Origin: Halocalculus aciditolerans
GTDB lineage: Archaea; Halobacteriota; Halobacteria; Halobacteriales; Halobacteriaceae
NCBI RefSeq assembly: GCF_014647475.1
Contig: NZ_BMPG01000003.1
Span: 469,176 to 533,175 of the forward strand
DNA length: 64,000 nucleotides
Direction: 5' to 3'
Of the stretch, positions 1 to 8,017 are shown one piece after another. The translations under genes and the position numbers were made by a program. The notes under the pieces are model-generated. The model did no database searches. It was not told where the DNA came from and saw only the letters and a list, made by a program, of their open reading frames with translations. Each line of letters begins with the position of its first letter. Within the stretch, counting starts at the first letter, position 1.

Positions 1-2
1 CA

Positions 3-1313
3 CTTGCCGCGTGGCTCTATCGAGACTACCTCGACCGCGGCGAACTGACCTGCCTCGCGCTACTCCTCGCGGCGAACCCGATTCTCGTTCACTACTCGCG
101 GTTCGCTCGCAGTGATATTCTCGTCGCTACGTTCATGTTCACCGCACTCGGACTCCTGTTACGAACCTACCACACAGGGCACACACGGTACGTGGTGGGG
201 AGTGCGGTGATGCTCGCTCTCGGGACAACGACAAAAGAAAACTTCCTCCTCTACCTCGGCGCTTGGTTCGCTACTGGTCTCATCCTCTCTGCATTGAGAT
301 ATCGCCAGTATTCCGAGCGTAACGGGTTGCTGGTGCTCACACGACGCTGGAGAGAGTCGTGGTCTCGAGAATGGGCTCGAAAACTCAGTCTTGCCGCGTT
401 CGCCTTCCTCCTCGTCGTTCTGGAGCTCTATCTCCCACGAAACGTCAGCCAACCCTCGCTCTGGTCGTTGGTTCTCGCTCCGGAGAACGTCGGTGAAATC
501 CTCACCGTCGGACTAATTTCTCCCGCTCAAACCGGATTCTCGTACTGGGTGCTCGGAACCGGACACGTCGTACACTCGTACCTTGGGTTTCTCGTACTCC
601 TCATCGGGCTTCTTCTCGCAGGGGGCGCGGCGACTCTCGGTCTCGCCAGCTGGACGATTCGCGATGCATGGACAGACCGGCAGATTGTTCGGTTCGCAGC
701 GATATGGGCCGGTCTAAGTGTAATTGGCTACCCGTATTCGACGGATCTAATGAGCGCATGGATTGCACTCCACGTCCTTATTCCACTCACGATTCCAGCT
801 GCCATCGGGATGGCGAGGCTTGCTCGCTCCGCTGTGGGGCACAACTCACGCCGCACTGACATCGGATTCGCGGCTGTCATCGCGTATCTCGGTATCGCGC
901 TACTCCTCACAAGTTTTGTCGCACCCGGAGCGATATACAATCCACTCGCTCAGCCGAGTCAGATGCCTACACAGGCTCGGCCCGCGATGCACACAATCGA
1001 ATCTCAGCCGACGGGCAGGGGTGTTGATGTCGGGTATGTCGGGTCGTATTGGGCGAACTGGAATCATCGTCTTCCGCTCCCGTGGTACATTGCCCAAGCG
1101 AACGCCTCGTCGATTCAGGTTGACTCAACTGTTGGGCTCTCTGATAGGCGGCCGGCAGTACTCGTCACGACCCGCTCAAGCCGTACACGGGTTGAATCTG
1201 CCTTCCCTCGGTACAAGTGCCATACATACACGCGGATTCCATGGGTTGACTTCCGGCCAACGGGCCCACGACAGCGAGCTGTGATTTGCACGAAATCTGG
1301 GTCTACTGATTGA
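3..1313 (+). CDS. Agl23-like multi-spanning membrane protein (5' partial)
   Basis: The open frame runs in from the left edge, so the N-terminus lies outside the window; the first internal ATG is at 135 and is not the true start. Residues just inside the edge read NPILVHYSRFARSDILVA, followed by a TTKEN motif. Both are typical of the TIGR03663 family (flippase-associated protein Agl23), archaeal membrane proteins with a glycosyltransferase-C-like fold. Many hydrophobic helices follow, and the C-terminal third is a soluble extracytoplasmic domain. The likely role is in surface polysaccharide or lipid-linked sugar handling. The base composition is less GC-rich than in the genes after 3.6 kb. Family assignment is good; exact function is unknown. 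Confidence 0.7.
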   Translation, partial: LAAWLYRDYLDRGELTCLALLLAANPILVHYSRFARSDILVATFMFTALGLLLRTYHTGHTRYVVGSAVMLALGTTTKENFLLYLGAWFATGLILSALRYRQYSERNGLLVLTRRWRESWSREWARKLSLAAFAFLLVVLELYLPRNVSQPSLWSLVLAPENVGEILTVGLISPAQTGFSYWVLGTGHVVHSYLGFLVLLIGLLLAGGAATLGLASWTIRDAWTDRQIVRFAAIWAGLSVIGYPYSTDLMSAWIALHVLIPLTIPAAIGMARLARSAVGHNSRRTDIGFAAVIAYLGIALLLTSFVAPGAIYNPLAQPSQMPTQARPAMHTIESQPTGRGVDVGYVGSYWANWNHRLPLPWYIAQANASSIQVDSTVGLSDRRPAVLVTTRSSRTRVESAFPRYKCHTYTRIPWVDFRPTGPRQRAVICTKSGSTD

Positions 1314-1631
1314 TTTCTCTCGCACGACTCGATATCGAAGGGCCATCCATCACGGCCTGGATTTCTCGGATTCTGTAGAATTGGATGCGGCTGGTAGCGA
1401 ACTCCCAGATACCGTTTTGTTGCGATTGGCTATTGGGTGCATAATTCGATTCTTCAATTTCCGCGATTGGCAATACCGCCGGTCGTTCTGGGTTTTTGTC
1501 TGGAAGCTTTAGAGGCTGAAACATCGAATCGCGATTCGGTCCGCTTAACGGGTTCAAGCGCCTGTAATGGTTCGACTCGATGGTGGTCAATCCCGGCTGG
1601 AGGACGTATCAGATGTCCGGAGTGGGTTGCG
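1314..1631. other. Gap between Agl23-like gene and transposase; probable left end of the insertion sequence
   Basis: No gene is supported here. The stretch should contain the left end and promoter of the IS element. It holds a perfect 14-base palindrome at 1525-1538 and an ATG at 1567. That ATG opens a 25-codon frame ending at a TAG just where the transposase frame becomes convincing. I could not find terminal inverted repeats by eye. Confidence 0.4.
1525..1538. promoter_or_regulatory. 14-bp perfect palindrome upstream of the transposase
   Basis: CGAATCGCGATTCG reads the same on both strands. It lies shortly before a TTAAC box (1545-1549) and the possible start at 1567, so it could be an operator or part of the IS end. 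Function is inferred only from position. Confidence 0.3.
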
Positions 1632-3236
1632 GTGGCTGAACAAGCCGTAGAACAGCCAATTGTCGATGATGTTCACGACTGCCTTGGGAGCGCGCGAACA
1701 CTCATCGATCTCGTCGGGGACCTCCCTGTCACTACAGTTCTCCAGAATCGGGATTACGCATACTTCGAACAGCGAGAGTACGATGTAGAACCGATAGTCC
1801 GAGCAATCCTCTGCCGCGAACTTGGCGGCTTCTCCTGGAAGGGGCTCTACGAGTATCTCTCGACGGAAGCACGGGCAGTCCGCCTTGGTTTCGACCCGTC
1901 TAAATTCGGGAAGTACAACACGGCTCCGACGCGCCAGACGCTGACGGCCGCGTGGGACGACCACCTCTCCGACACAGCGAAACGCGGCATTCTCTCGGTG
2001 AGCGAGCGGCTCGTCGACGCCGCCTACGAGAACGACGGCGCTCTCGACCTCCGCCAACCACGACACGTCGAAGAGAACGACTCTGACCTTCGTGAGCGGC
2101 ACGTTGGCGAGTTCTCCAAAGACCAGATTCGAAAGCACGTCCGCCTCGCCAGAGACACGGTATTCGGGGCGTTCGATACGGGACGAGCAGAGAACGTGAA
2201 GTACCCCGACAGCCGGTTCGACGAGCTACAAGCGCTCATGGCAATGGGCGGGTGTGGAACGCCGACGGGTCAGTCACGGATGGAGAACTTCTTCGGCAAA
2301 GACTACACACCCCACGGCGACACCCATCTGCGTACCGTCAACAAGTTCTCCAGGGACGCGATTCAGGCAGGGTTCACGCAGTCGATAGAGAATCTGCTCA
2401 GCGTTGCCAACGATATCCAGATTCTCCAGCGTCCGGTGACGGCGGCGATAGACATCACGACGTGGGACTACCACGCCGACGACGACCTCCCCTCGGAGGT
2501 AAACGGGACGAAAGACCCGGGGCGGCGGGCGTACAAGTTCGCGACGCTCTCACTGGTCGGGAAGAGCATGCCGGTCATTCTCGCGTACGCGCCGGTCGTC
2601 GAGAGCTCGGCGTGGGACGAAAACCCCAGCCATCACTACCACAGAACCGTTCGAAAGCTCGTGAAACGCGCCCAAGAGTTCGTGAACATCGATCTGGTGC
2701 TCGCTGATCGGGGGTTCGAGTCACTCGACGTCTACCAGGCACTCGACGATCTCGGTGTCGACTACCTCCTGCCGAAGATCGAGCACTCGAGCGAACTCGA
2801 GGTCGCCGAGCGAATGGAGCAGAACGGTGAAGACGTCGCGGTTGAACGGACCGAAGTCGAGGTTAAGAGGGGCTCACACGAGTCACGGTTGCTCTACGTT
2901 CCCGGGAACGACGGGGAGACGCAGACGTTCATCACGAACCGTTCGATCGCTCCAGAGGACGCGGAAGCGTGGGTAGAGCACTACGCGAATCGGTGGTGTA
3001 TCGAGAACGAGTACCGCGCGATCAAGCAGGAGTTCCTCGCGCGGACGTCTTCAACGAATCACGAGTTGCGTATTTACTACTTCGTGTTCGGCATCCTCAT
3101 GTACAACGTCTGGCGGCTCGCCGACGTTCTCCTGAAGGCGACCGTTACCCGGGAGATTACTGACTACACGCCAGCGATCTCTGCGGGGGAGCTGGCGGAC
3201 TGGCTCGCGATTCACCTTCAGAACGAGCCCGATTAA
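1632..3236 (+). CDS. IS4-type DDE transposase
   Basis: This is the transposase of an insertion sequence and catalyses strand cutting and transfer. The three acidic catalytic positions are visible: Asp at 2451 (AAIDITTWD), Asp at 2706 (LVLADRGFES) and Glu at 3003 within Y-x2-R-x3-E-x6-K (YANRWCIENEYRAIK), the signature of the IS4 group. The C-terminus has the usual LRIYYFVFGILMYNVWRL tail. The frame is open from 1437, but the upstream residues do not look transposase-like. GTG 1632 is used here, giving 534 residues. A frameshift near 1632 joining the ATG-1567 frame (ending SGLRWL) to AEQAVEQ is an alternative. If so, the copy may be inactive. Confidence 0.8.
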   Translation: MAEQAVEQPIVDDVHDCLGSARTLIDLVGDLPVTTVLQNRDYAYFEQREYDVEPIVRAILCRELGGFSWKGLYEYLSTEARAVRLGFDPSKFGKYNTAPTRQTLTAAWDDHLSDTAKRGILSVSERLVDAAYENDGALDLRQPRHVEENDSDLRERHVGEFSKDQIRKHVRLARDTVFGAFDTGRAENVKYPDSRFDELQALMAMGGCGTPTGQSRMENFFGKDYTPHGDTHLRTVNKFSRDAIQAGFTQSIENLLSVANDIQILQRPVTAAIDITTWDYHADDDLPSEVNGTKDPGRRAYKFATLSLVGKSMPVILAYAPVVESSAWDENPSHHYHRTVRKLVKRAQEFVNIDLVLADRGFESLDVYQALDDLGVDYLLPKIEHSSELEVAERMEQNGEDVAVERTEVEVKRGSHESRLLYVPGNDGETQTFITNRSIAPEDAEAWVEHYANRWCIENEYRAIKQEFLARTSSTNHELRIYYFVFGILMYNVWRLADVLLKATVTREITDYTPAISAGELADWLAIHLQNEPD

Positions 3237-3592
3237 GGGGCACGACACCGGCGAGTTCGACGACTCCAGAGCAGCAGCTATCGGCTGACTCACCAATTCT
3301 CCTCAGCCAGGGCGGACTTTCACGCCGAATTTTGCTCATCCGCGATCTTCGAGGGGTTCGACAGCGTCCAAGTACCCGATTCGCCGATATTCTCGACGTC
3401 GACGGCAGAACTCTGAGTTACACTCCGAAGTCAGGGGGTGGGGTGGCGATTGCGGGAAGCAGGGTGTGTAATGCGGGAAAGCGACTCTGGGGGCGTCGAC
3501 GGCGTCGTGGTGTGGCGGCGGGACGCTGGCGGAATCGGCCGAAGGAGGTGGAACTAAGAGGTCTCCCACGAACGTTCGTGGTACGAGGAGCG
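3237..3592. other. Gap between transposase and CoA-transferase operon
   Basis: No gene is supported. The frame open from 3332 merely extends the CoA-transferase upstream with an arginine-rich, non-homologous stretch. The left part should contain the right end of the IS. The right part contains the CoA-transferase promoter and its palindrome at 3566-3581. Confidence 0.45.
3566..3581. promoter_or_regulatory. 16-bp perfect palindrome before the CoA-transferase start (candidate operator)
   Basis: CCACGAACGTTCGTGG is a perfect palindrome ending 11 bases before the ATG at 3593. In a leaderless haloarchaeal promoter this is where a bound dimeric regulator would block transcription. The two IclR regulators of the island are obvious candidates to bind it. 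Binding is inference. Confidence 0.5.
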
Positions 3593-4504
3593 ATGGGTAA
3601 CACGACAAGCATGCAGGCGGCGATTTCGAGCGCCGTCGACGACGGAGACAGCATCTATCTGGCCGGGTTCACGCATATGATTCCGTTCGCGGCCGGCCAC
3701 GAGATTATTCGGCAGGGCGTCGAGGACTTAGAGGTGATTCGGGCGACGCCCGACCTCGTCTACGACCAGCTCATCGCGGCGGGGTGTGTGTCGAAGGCGA
3801 CGTTCTCGTGGGCGGGCAACCCGGGCGTGGGGAGTCTGCGGGCGTTCCGCCGCGCCGTCGAAGAGGGCGTGCCGAACGAGCTCGAACTGGAGGAGTACAC
3901 GCACTTCGGGTTGACGGCGCGCCTGCACGCGGGCGCGGTCGACCTGCCGTTCGTGCCGCTGCGGACGTTCGCGGGCTCCGACCTCCCCGAGCACAACGAG
4001 AACATCCGAACAGTGAAATCGCCGTTCAGTGAGGAGGAAGTCTATGCGGTCCCGCCGTTGAACCCGGACGTCGCGGTCGTGCGGGCGCAGCGCGCGGACG
4101 CGAGCGGGAACGCGCACGTCTGGGGTATCTCGGGCGAGCAGAAGGAGGCGGCGTTCGCGGCCGAGACGGTCGTCTTGAGCGTGGAGGAGGTCGTCGACGA
4201 GGACGTGATTCGGAGCGACCCGAACCGCACGCTCTACACGGAGGACGTCGTGGACTACGTCGTCGAGGAGCCCTACGGCTCGCACCCCTCGTACGCGCAA
4301 GGGTACTACGACCGCGACAACGACGCCTACCTAGAGTGGGACGAGGTCTCGAAGTCCCACGACGGCATCGAGGAGTGGCTGGACGAGTACGTCTACGGCG
4401 TCGAGAACCGGCGGGAGTACGTGGAGAAGCTGTCGAGCGAGCGGCTGCTCGACTTACAGGGCGGGAACGACTACGCGGTGCCGATCGACATGGGGTCGTA
4501 CTGA
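3593..4504 (+). CDS. CoA-transferase family I, subunit A
   Basis: This is the alpha subunit of a two-subunit CoA-transferase of the glutaconate / 3-oxoacid type. Such enzymes move CoA from acyl-CoA to a free carboxylic acid in the cytoplasm. The N-terminus (DDGDSIYLAGFTHMIPFAAG) is the family's glycine-rich CoA-binding segment, and the 303-residue length is normal. The ATG at 3593 is chosen because homology begins there, not at the upstream in-frame ATG at 3332. The stop codon is followed directly by the ATG of the B subunit, so the two are co-transcribed and probably co-translated. The neighbouring thiolase and beta-oxidation genes suggest it activates an imported acid. The specific substrate cannot be read. 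Confidence 0.85.
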   Translation: MGNTTSMQAAISSAVDDGDSIYLAGFTHMIPFAAGHEIIRQGVEDLEVIRATPDLVYDQLIAAGCVSKATFSWAGNPGVGSLRAFRRAVEEGVPNELELEEYTHFGLTARLHAGAVDLPFVPLRTFAGSDLPEHNENIRTVKSPFSEEEVYAVPPLNPDVAVVRAQRADASGNAHVWGISGEQKEAAFAAETVVLSVEEVVDEDVIRSDPNRTLYTEDVVDYVVEEPYGSHPSYAQGYYDRDNDAYLEWDEVSKSHDGIEEWLDEYVYGVENRREYVEKLSSERLLDLQGGNDYAVPIDMGSY

Positions 4505-5251
4505 ATGAGTTACTCGAACACTGAGCTGATGGTGACGGCGGCGGCGAGCAGGCTGCGAGACGACGACTCCGTGCTCGTGGGGATCGGCGTGCCGAACCTC
4601 GCGTGCAACCTGGCGAAGCGCACGCACGCGCCGAACCTCCAGATGATCTACGAGTCCGGGACCGTCGGGTCGAACCCGTCGAAGCTCCCGCTCTCCGTGG
4701 GCGACCCCGTGCTCGCGTCGGGCGCGGTGAACGTCGAGTCGATGATGGACGGCTTCTCCTACTACCTCCAGGGGGGCCGCATCGACGTCGGCTTCCTCGG
4801 CGGCGCGCAGGTCGATAAGCGCGGGAACATCAACTCCACCGTCATCGGCGACTACGACGACCCCACGGTCCGTCTCCCCGGCAGCGGCGGGGCCTGTGAG
4901 ATCGCGGCGAACGTCGAGCGCACCATCATCATCGCCCCCCACCAGGAGCAGCGCTTCCCCGAAGAGGTCGACTTCGTGACGAGCCCCGGGTTCGTCGAGG
5001 GGGGCCGCGAGGAGAAGGGCCTCCGCGGCGGCCCCGAGGCCGTCATCACGGACAAGGCCATAATGGCGTTCGACGACGGCGAGATGTACGTCGACTCGCT
5101 CCACCCCGGCGTCACGAGGGCGGAAGTCGCCGACGCGACCGGCTGGGACGTCGACTTCGCCGACGACGTGACCGAGACGCCGCCGCCGACGGACGACGAG
5201 CTCGCCATCATCCGCGAGGACCTCGACCCCGACGGCGTCTACCTCGACTGA
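4505..5251 (+). CDS. CoA-transferase family I, subunit B
   Basis: This is the beta subunit partner of the gene ending at 4504, with no spacer between them. At 248 residues it has the family's usual size. Glu50 in MIYESGTVG sits where the catalytic glutamate, which forms the glutamyl-CoA thioester intermediate, is found in glutaconate CoA-transferase beta subunits. The GGAQVDKRGNINST segment is also conserved in the family. It would complete an A2B2-type enzyme. It converges on the DUF35-thiolase operon, whose last gene ends at 5369 on the other strand. Confidence 0.85.
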   Translation: MSYSNTELMVTAAASRLRDDDSVLVGIGVPNLACNLAKRTHAPNLQMIYESGTVGSNPSKLPLSVGDPVLASGAVNVESMMDGFSYYLQGGRIDVGFLGGAQVDKRGNINSTVIGDYDDPTVRLPGSGGACEIAANVERTIIIAPHQEQRFPEEVDFVTSPGFVEGGREEKGLRGGPEAVITDKAIMAFDDGEMYVDSLHPGVTRAEVADATGWDVDFADDVTETPPPTDDELAIIREDLDPDGVYLD

Positions 5252-5368
5252 GGAGACGCGGGAGAGTTCGGAAATTTCGGAGAGGGAGTGAGAGAACGTG
5301 GGTTGCGTCGGCAACCCGTCGGCTGTGCCTCGCCGTGCCGTTTCGCTGTCGAAGCGGCGCGTGTCGTC

Positions 5369-5782
5369 CTAGAGGGGGCGGAACTTCGCGCCGTAGCGGA
5401 CGACACCTTCGTCTTCGTAGATACGTCGGATAGTTGCTTCGACGCGGTCGCCGCGCTCGGGGCCGTGCGGGTCGCAGTCGGTGAGCATCCCGGGGAGGCG
5501 TGCGCCCCCGTCGAGTTCGACGAGTGCGACGCCGATTGCGCCTTCCGCGTCGAGGAGGGCTTCGAACTCGGGCGGTGCGCCGCCCTCGATGACGGTCTGT
5601 GCGACGATTGTCCCCGTGCCCTCGGGTTCGACGGGTTCGAGGGCGTCGACGGCGTTACAGTCGACGCACGCGCCTTCCGGAGGGAAAGTGTGTGCGCCGC
5701 ATTCGGTGCATTCGCCGACGACGAGGCGGTAGCGGCTGTCGAGCTGCCGCCACCACGTCGGGACGCTGACGTAGGCTCCCAT
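5369..5782 (-). CDS. DUF35 / OB-fold zinc-ribbon acyl-CoA-associated protein
   Basis: This is a 137-residue protein with an N-terminal rubredoxin-like zinc ribbon (CTECG and CVDCN pairs) and a C-terminal OB-fold, the DUF35 architecture. In archaea such proteins sit in a complex with thiolase and HMG-CoA synthase and form part of the shared CoA site. In bacteria they accompany SCP2-type thiolases and retro-aldolases. Its ATG overlaps the stop of the HMG-CoA-synthase-like gene as ATGA, and that gene overlaps the thiolase in the same way, so the three are made together. It probably forms a structural and CoA-channelling subunit. Confidence 0.85.
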   Translation of the reverse strand: MGAYVSVPTWWRQLDSRYRLVVGECTECGAHTFPPEGACVDCNAVDALEPVEPEGTGTIVAQTVIEGGAPPEFEALLDAEGAIGVALVELDGGARLPGMLTDCDPHGPERGDRVEATIRRIYEDEGVVRYGAKFRPL

Positions 5783-6747
5783 CAGTTCTCACCTCCGCTG
5801 GGGAGGACGTGGCCGCGTTTCCGCAGGTACTCGGCGTAGGTGATGTCCGTGGTGTCGTGCGTCCGGTCGACGTCGAGGTGTCCCTGAATCATGACTGCGT
5901 CCGCGCCCGCGCCGTCGCCGTAGCCGACGACGAGCGTCTCGTTCGCGTCGGCCTCCCAGGCGGCGAGGAGGGAGAAGAGCGCGCTCGCCGCGCCCGTGTC
6001 GCCGAGCTCGCCGGCGAGGTGCGTCACGTCGGCGTCGAGGCCGAGCGCGCGCGCCCCGCGGCCAGGGAGGCTGCCGTTCGGTGCCGTGAGCGCGAGCGCG
6101 TCCGGGTCGACGTCGAGCTGGTCGACCGCGCCCGCGAGCGCCGTGCTGTACGCGTCGCGCTCGTACGTCGTCGCGCCGTACTCTTCCACCGTGTCGCTGC
6201 CGCGCTGCCGGAACCGCGTCCCGGGATACTCGCGGGCGAACGTCGCCGAGTCGGCGAGGGCGACGCTCCCCGAGGGCCCGGTGAGGAGGGCGACCGCGCC
6301 CGCGCCGGCGGCGTGGTCGACGGCGTCGTTCGGCTCGCCGACCGGGGCGTCGGCGGCGACGGCGAGCGCCGGGCCGTCCGTGCGCGCGGCCGCGAGAAGC
6401 GCGCGCGTTCCCGCGCGCGTCGACTGCGTGAAGACGGAGACGTCGAGTTCGTCGGCGAGGCCGAGCATCTCCGCGACCTGCACGCCGATATCGCCCTCCT
6501 CGATTGGGGGCGTCGTCGTCGCGAGCGCGAGCGCTTCGACGTCCTCTCGCGATTCGTCGCTCGCGGCGAGCGCGTCCCGCGCGGCCTCGACGGCCATCGT
6601 GACGGCGTCCTCGTCGCCGGCCGGGACGCGCTTCTCGTGCACGCCGCGCGCGCGGAAGCCGTCCCACGCGTCGCCGATTTCTTCCGCCGTGATTCGGTAG
6701 CGGGGGACGTACGCGCCCGCCGCCTCGATGGGGTTCAGGGCGCTCAT
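5782..6747 (-). CDS. HMG-CoA synthase-like protein lacking the catalytic Cys and His
   Basis: This 321-residue thiolase-fold protein resembles archaeal HMG-CoA synthase along its length (IEAAGAYVPRYRI at the N-terminus, GELGDTGAASALFSL near the end). The nucleophile Cys of the ACYAG motif is Thr110 here (TQSTRAGT), and the His of the HxPNG motif is Thr221 (TAPNG). Normal HMG-CoA synthase chemistry is therefore unlikely. It may be a scaffold that channels intermediates to the thiolase, or may have another activity. The start at ATG 6747 is preferred over GTG 6753 because it forms an ATGA overlap with the thiolase stop. It is not the mevalonate-pathway enzyme. Confidence 0.75.
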   Translation of the reverse strand: MSALNPIEAAGAYVPRYRITAEEIGDAWDGFRARGVHEKRVPAGDEDAVTMAVEAARDALAASDESREDVEALALATTTPPIEEGDIGVQVAEMLGLADELDVSVFTQSTRAGTRALLAAARTDGPALAVAADAPVGEPNDAVDHAAGAGAVALLTGPSGSVALADSATFAREYPGTRFRQRGSDTVEEYGATTYERDAYSTALAGAVDQLDVDPDALALTAPNGSLPGRGARALGLDADVTHLAGELGDTGAASALFSLLAAWEADANETLVVGYGDGAGADAVMIQGHLDVDRTHDTTDITYAEYLRKRGHVLPSGGEN

Positions 6748-7913
6748 GCCCACCCCTCCTCGAAGACGTTGACGACGACGGCACCGCCCGAACCACCGAC
6801 GTTGTGCGTGAGTCCGCGGGAGAGCCCGTCGACCTGCCGGTCACCGGCCTCGCCGCGGAGCTGCTTGAACACTTCCACCGCCTGCCCGCCGCCGGTCGCG
6901 CCGATGGGGTGGCCCTTCGACTTCAGGCCGCCGGAAAGATTGACGGGACGTTCGCCGTCGGGGAGCGTCGCGCCGGACTCGATGTAGTCGCCGGCGTCGC
7001 CTTTCTCGCAGAACCCGAGGTCCTCGTAGGCCATGAGCTCCGCGATGGAGAAGCAGTCGTGGACCTCGGCGAACTCGATGTCCTCGGGGCCGACGTCCGC
7101 CTCGTCGTAGGCCTGCTCGGCGGCGTCTTCGGTGGCGGGAACGCCGGTGATGGTGTCGCGCTGGAAGAGGCCGACGCGGTCGCTCGCCTGCCCCGACCCC
7201 GTGAGCCGAATCGGTTTCTCCGTGAGCTCCTCGGCGGCGTCCTCGCTCGCGAGGAGCACGGCGCTCGCGCCGTCCGACGTCGGACAGCAGTCGTAGAGGT
7301 TGAGGGGGTCCGCGACCGTCGAGCCGTTCATCGCGTCCTCCAGCGAGCACTCGAACCCGAGGTGGGCGTGCGGGTTCTTCGAGCCGTTCGCGTGGTTCTT
7401 CACCGCGACGCGGGAGAGGTGTTCGCGCGTCGTCCCGTGCTCGGCCATGTGCGCGTCCGCCATCTGCGCGTAGACGCCGGAGAACGTCGTCCCCGCCATG
7501 CGCTCCCACTCGGTCTCGCCGGAGACGCCGAGCCAGTACCGCGTCTGCTCGCCGCTCATGTCCGTCATGACTTCGACGCCGCCCGCGAGGGCGACGTCGG
7601 CGACGCCCGCGCGAATCGCGAGCGCGGCCTGCCGGAGCGCGACGCCGCTCGCCGCACACGCGTTCTCCACGCGCGTCGACGCCGCGCCGTCGAGGCCGAC
7701 GTGCTCCGTGACGCTCGGGCCGGGCAGGCCGAGCTGGCGGCCGCCGACGCCGAGCGTCCCGATGTACGCCTCGTCCACGGAGTCCCGGTCGAAGTCGCCG
7801 TCGACGGAGTCGACGGCACCCTCGAAGGCCTCCGCGAAGAGGGAGCGATACGATTCGTCTGGGAAGGAGCCGTAGTCCGACTGGCCGGCTCCGACCATGT
7901 ACACGTCCCGCAT
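6744..7913 (-). CDS. Thiolase (SCP2/archaeal acetyl-CoA acetyltransferase type)
   Basis: This 389-residue thiolase-superfamily enzyme would cleave or form a 3-oxoacyl-CoA with CoA in the cytoplasm. Cys86 (VENACAASG) is the acylated nucleophile, and the HDCF motif (His285) and GHPIGATG motif (His335) are intact. The C-terminal CGGGxG loop of classical thiolases is replaced by HNVGGSGG, as in the SCP2-like group that pairs with DUF35 proteins. It is the first gene of a coupled trio with the HMG-synthase-like and DUF35 genes, and lies 104 bases after the TRAP permease. A promoter with an inverted repeat at 7937-7957 precedes it. It probably performs the final C-C cleavage of the acid oxidised by the island. 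Confidence 0.85.
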   Translation of the reverse strand: MRDVYMVGAGQSDYGSFPDESYRSLFAEAFEGAVDSVDGDFDRDSVDEAYIGTLGVGGRQLGLPGPSVTEHVGLDGAASTRVENACAASGVALRQAALAIRAGVADVALAGGVEVMTDMSGEQTRYWLGVSGETEWERMAGTTFSGVYAQMADAHMAEHGTTREHLSRVAVKNHANGSKNPHAHLGFECSLEDAMNGSTVADPLNLYDCCPTSDGASAVLLASEDAAEELTEKPIRLTGSGQASDRVGLFQRDTITGVPATEDAAEQAYDEADVGPEDIEFAEVHDCFSIAELMAYEDLGFCEKGDAGDYIESGATLPDGERPVNLSGGLKSKGHPIGATGGGQAVEVFKQLRGEAGDRQVDGLSRGLTHNVGGSGGAVVVNVFEEGWA

Positions 7914-7936
7914 ACCACACCATGTGTCACGGAGTG

Positions 7937-7957
7937 GGTAAACGGTTTCTATTTACC
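7937..7957 (-). promoter_or_regulatory. Thiolase promoter with short inverted repeat
   Basis: GGTAAA and TTTACC arms flank a nine-base centre and overlap the AT-rich box about 27 bases before the thiolase ATG. This is consistent with a leaderless transcript and a regulator site. The arms are only six bases long, so the repeat could be chance. Confidence 0.35.
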
Positions 7958-8017
7958 AAGAAAAACGAGACCGCGCAGGGGACCGCACCGACGTTCGACA
8001 GCGTCGTTCGGCGTGTT

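Noticed and set aside
5782..7913. Mevalonate-pathway thiolase and HMG-CoA synthase
   Set aside because: The synthase-like protein lacks both the catalytic Cys and His, and the setting is catabolic.
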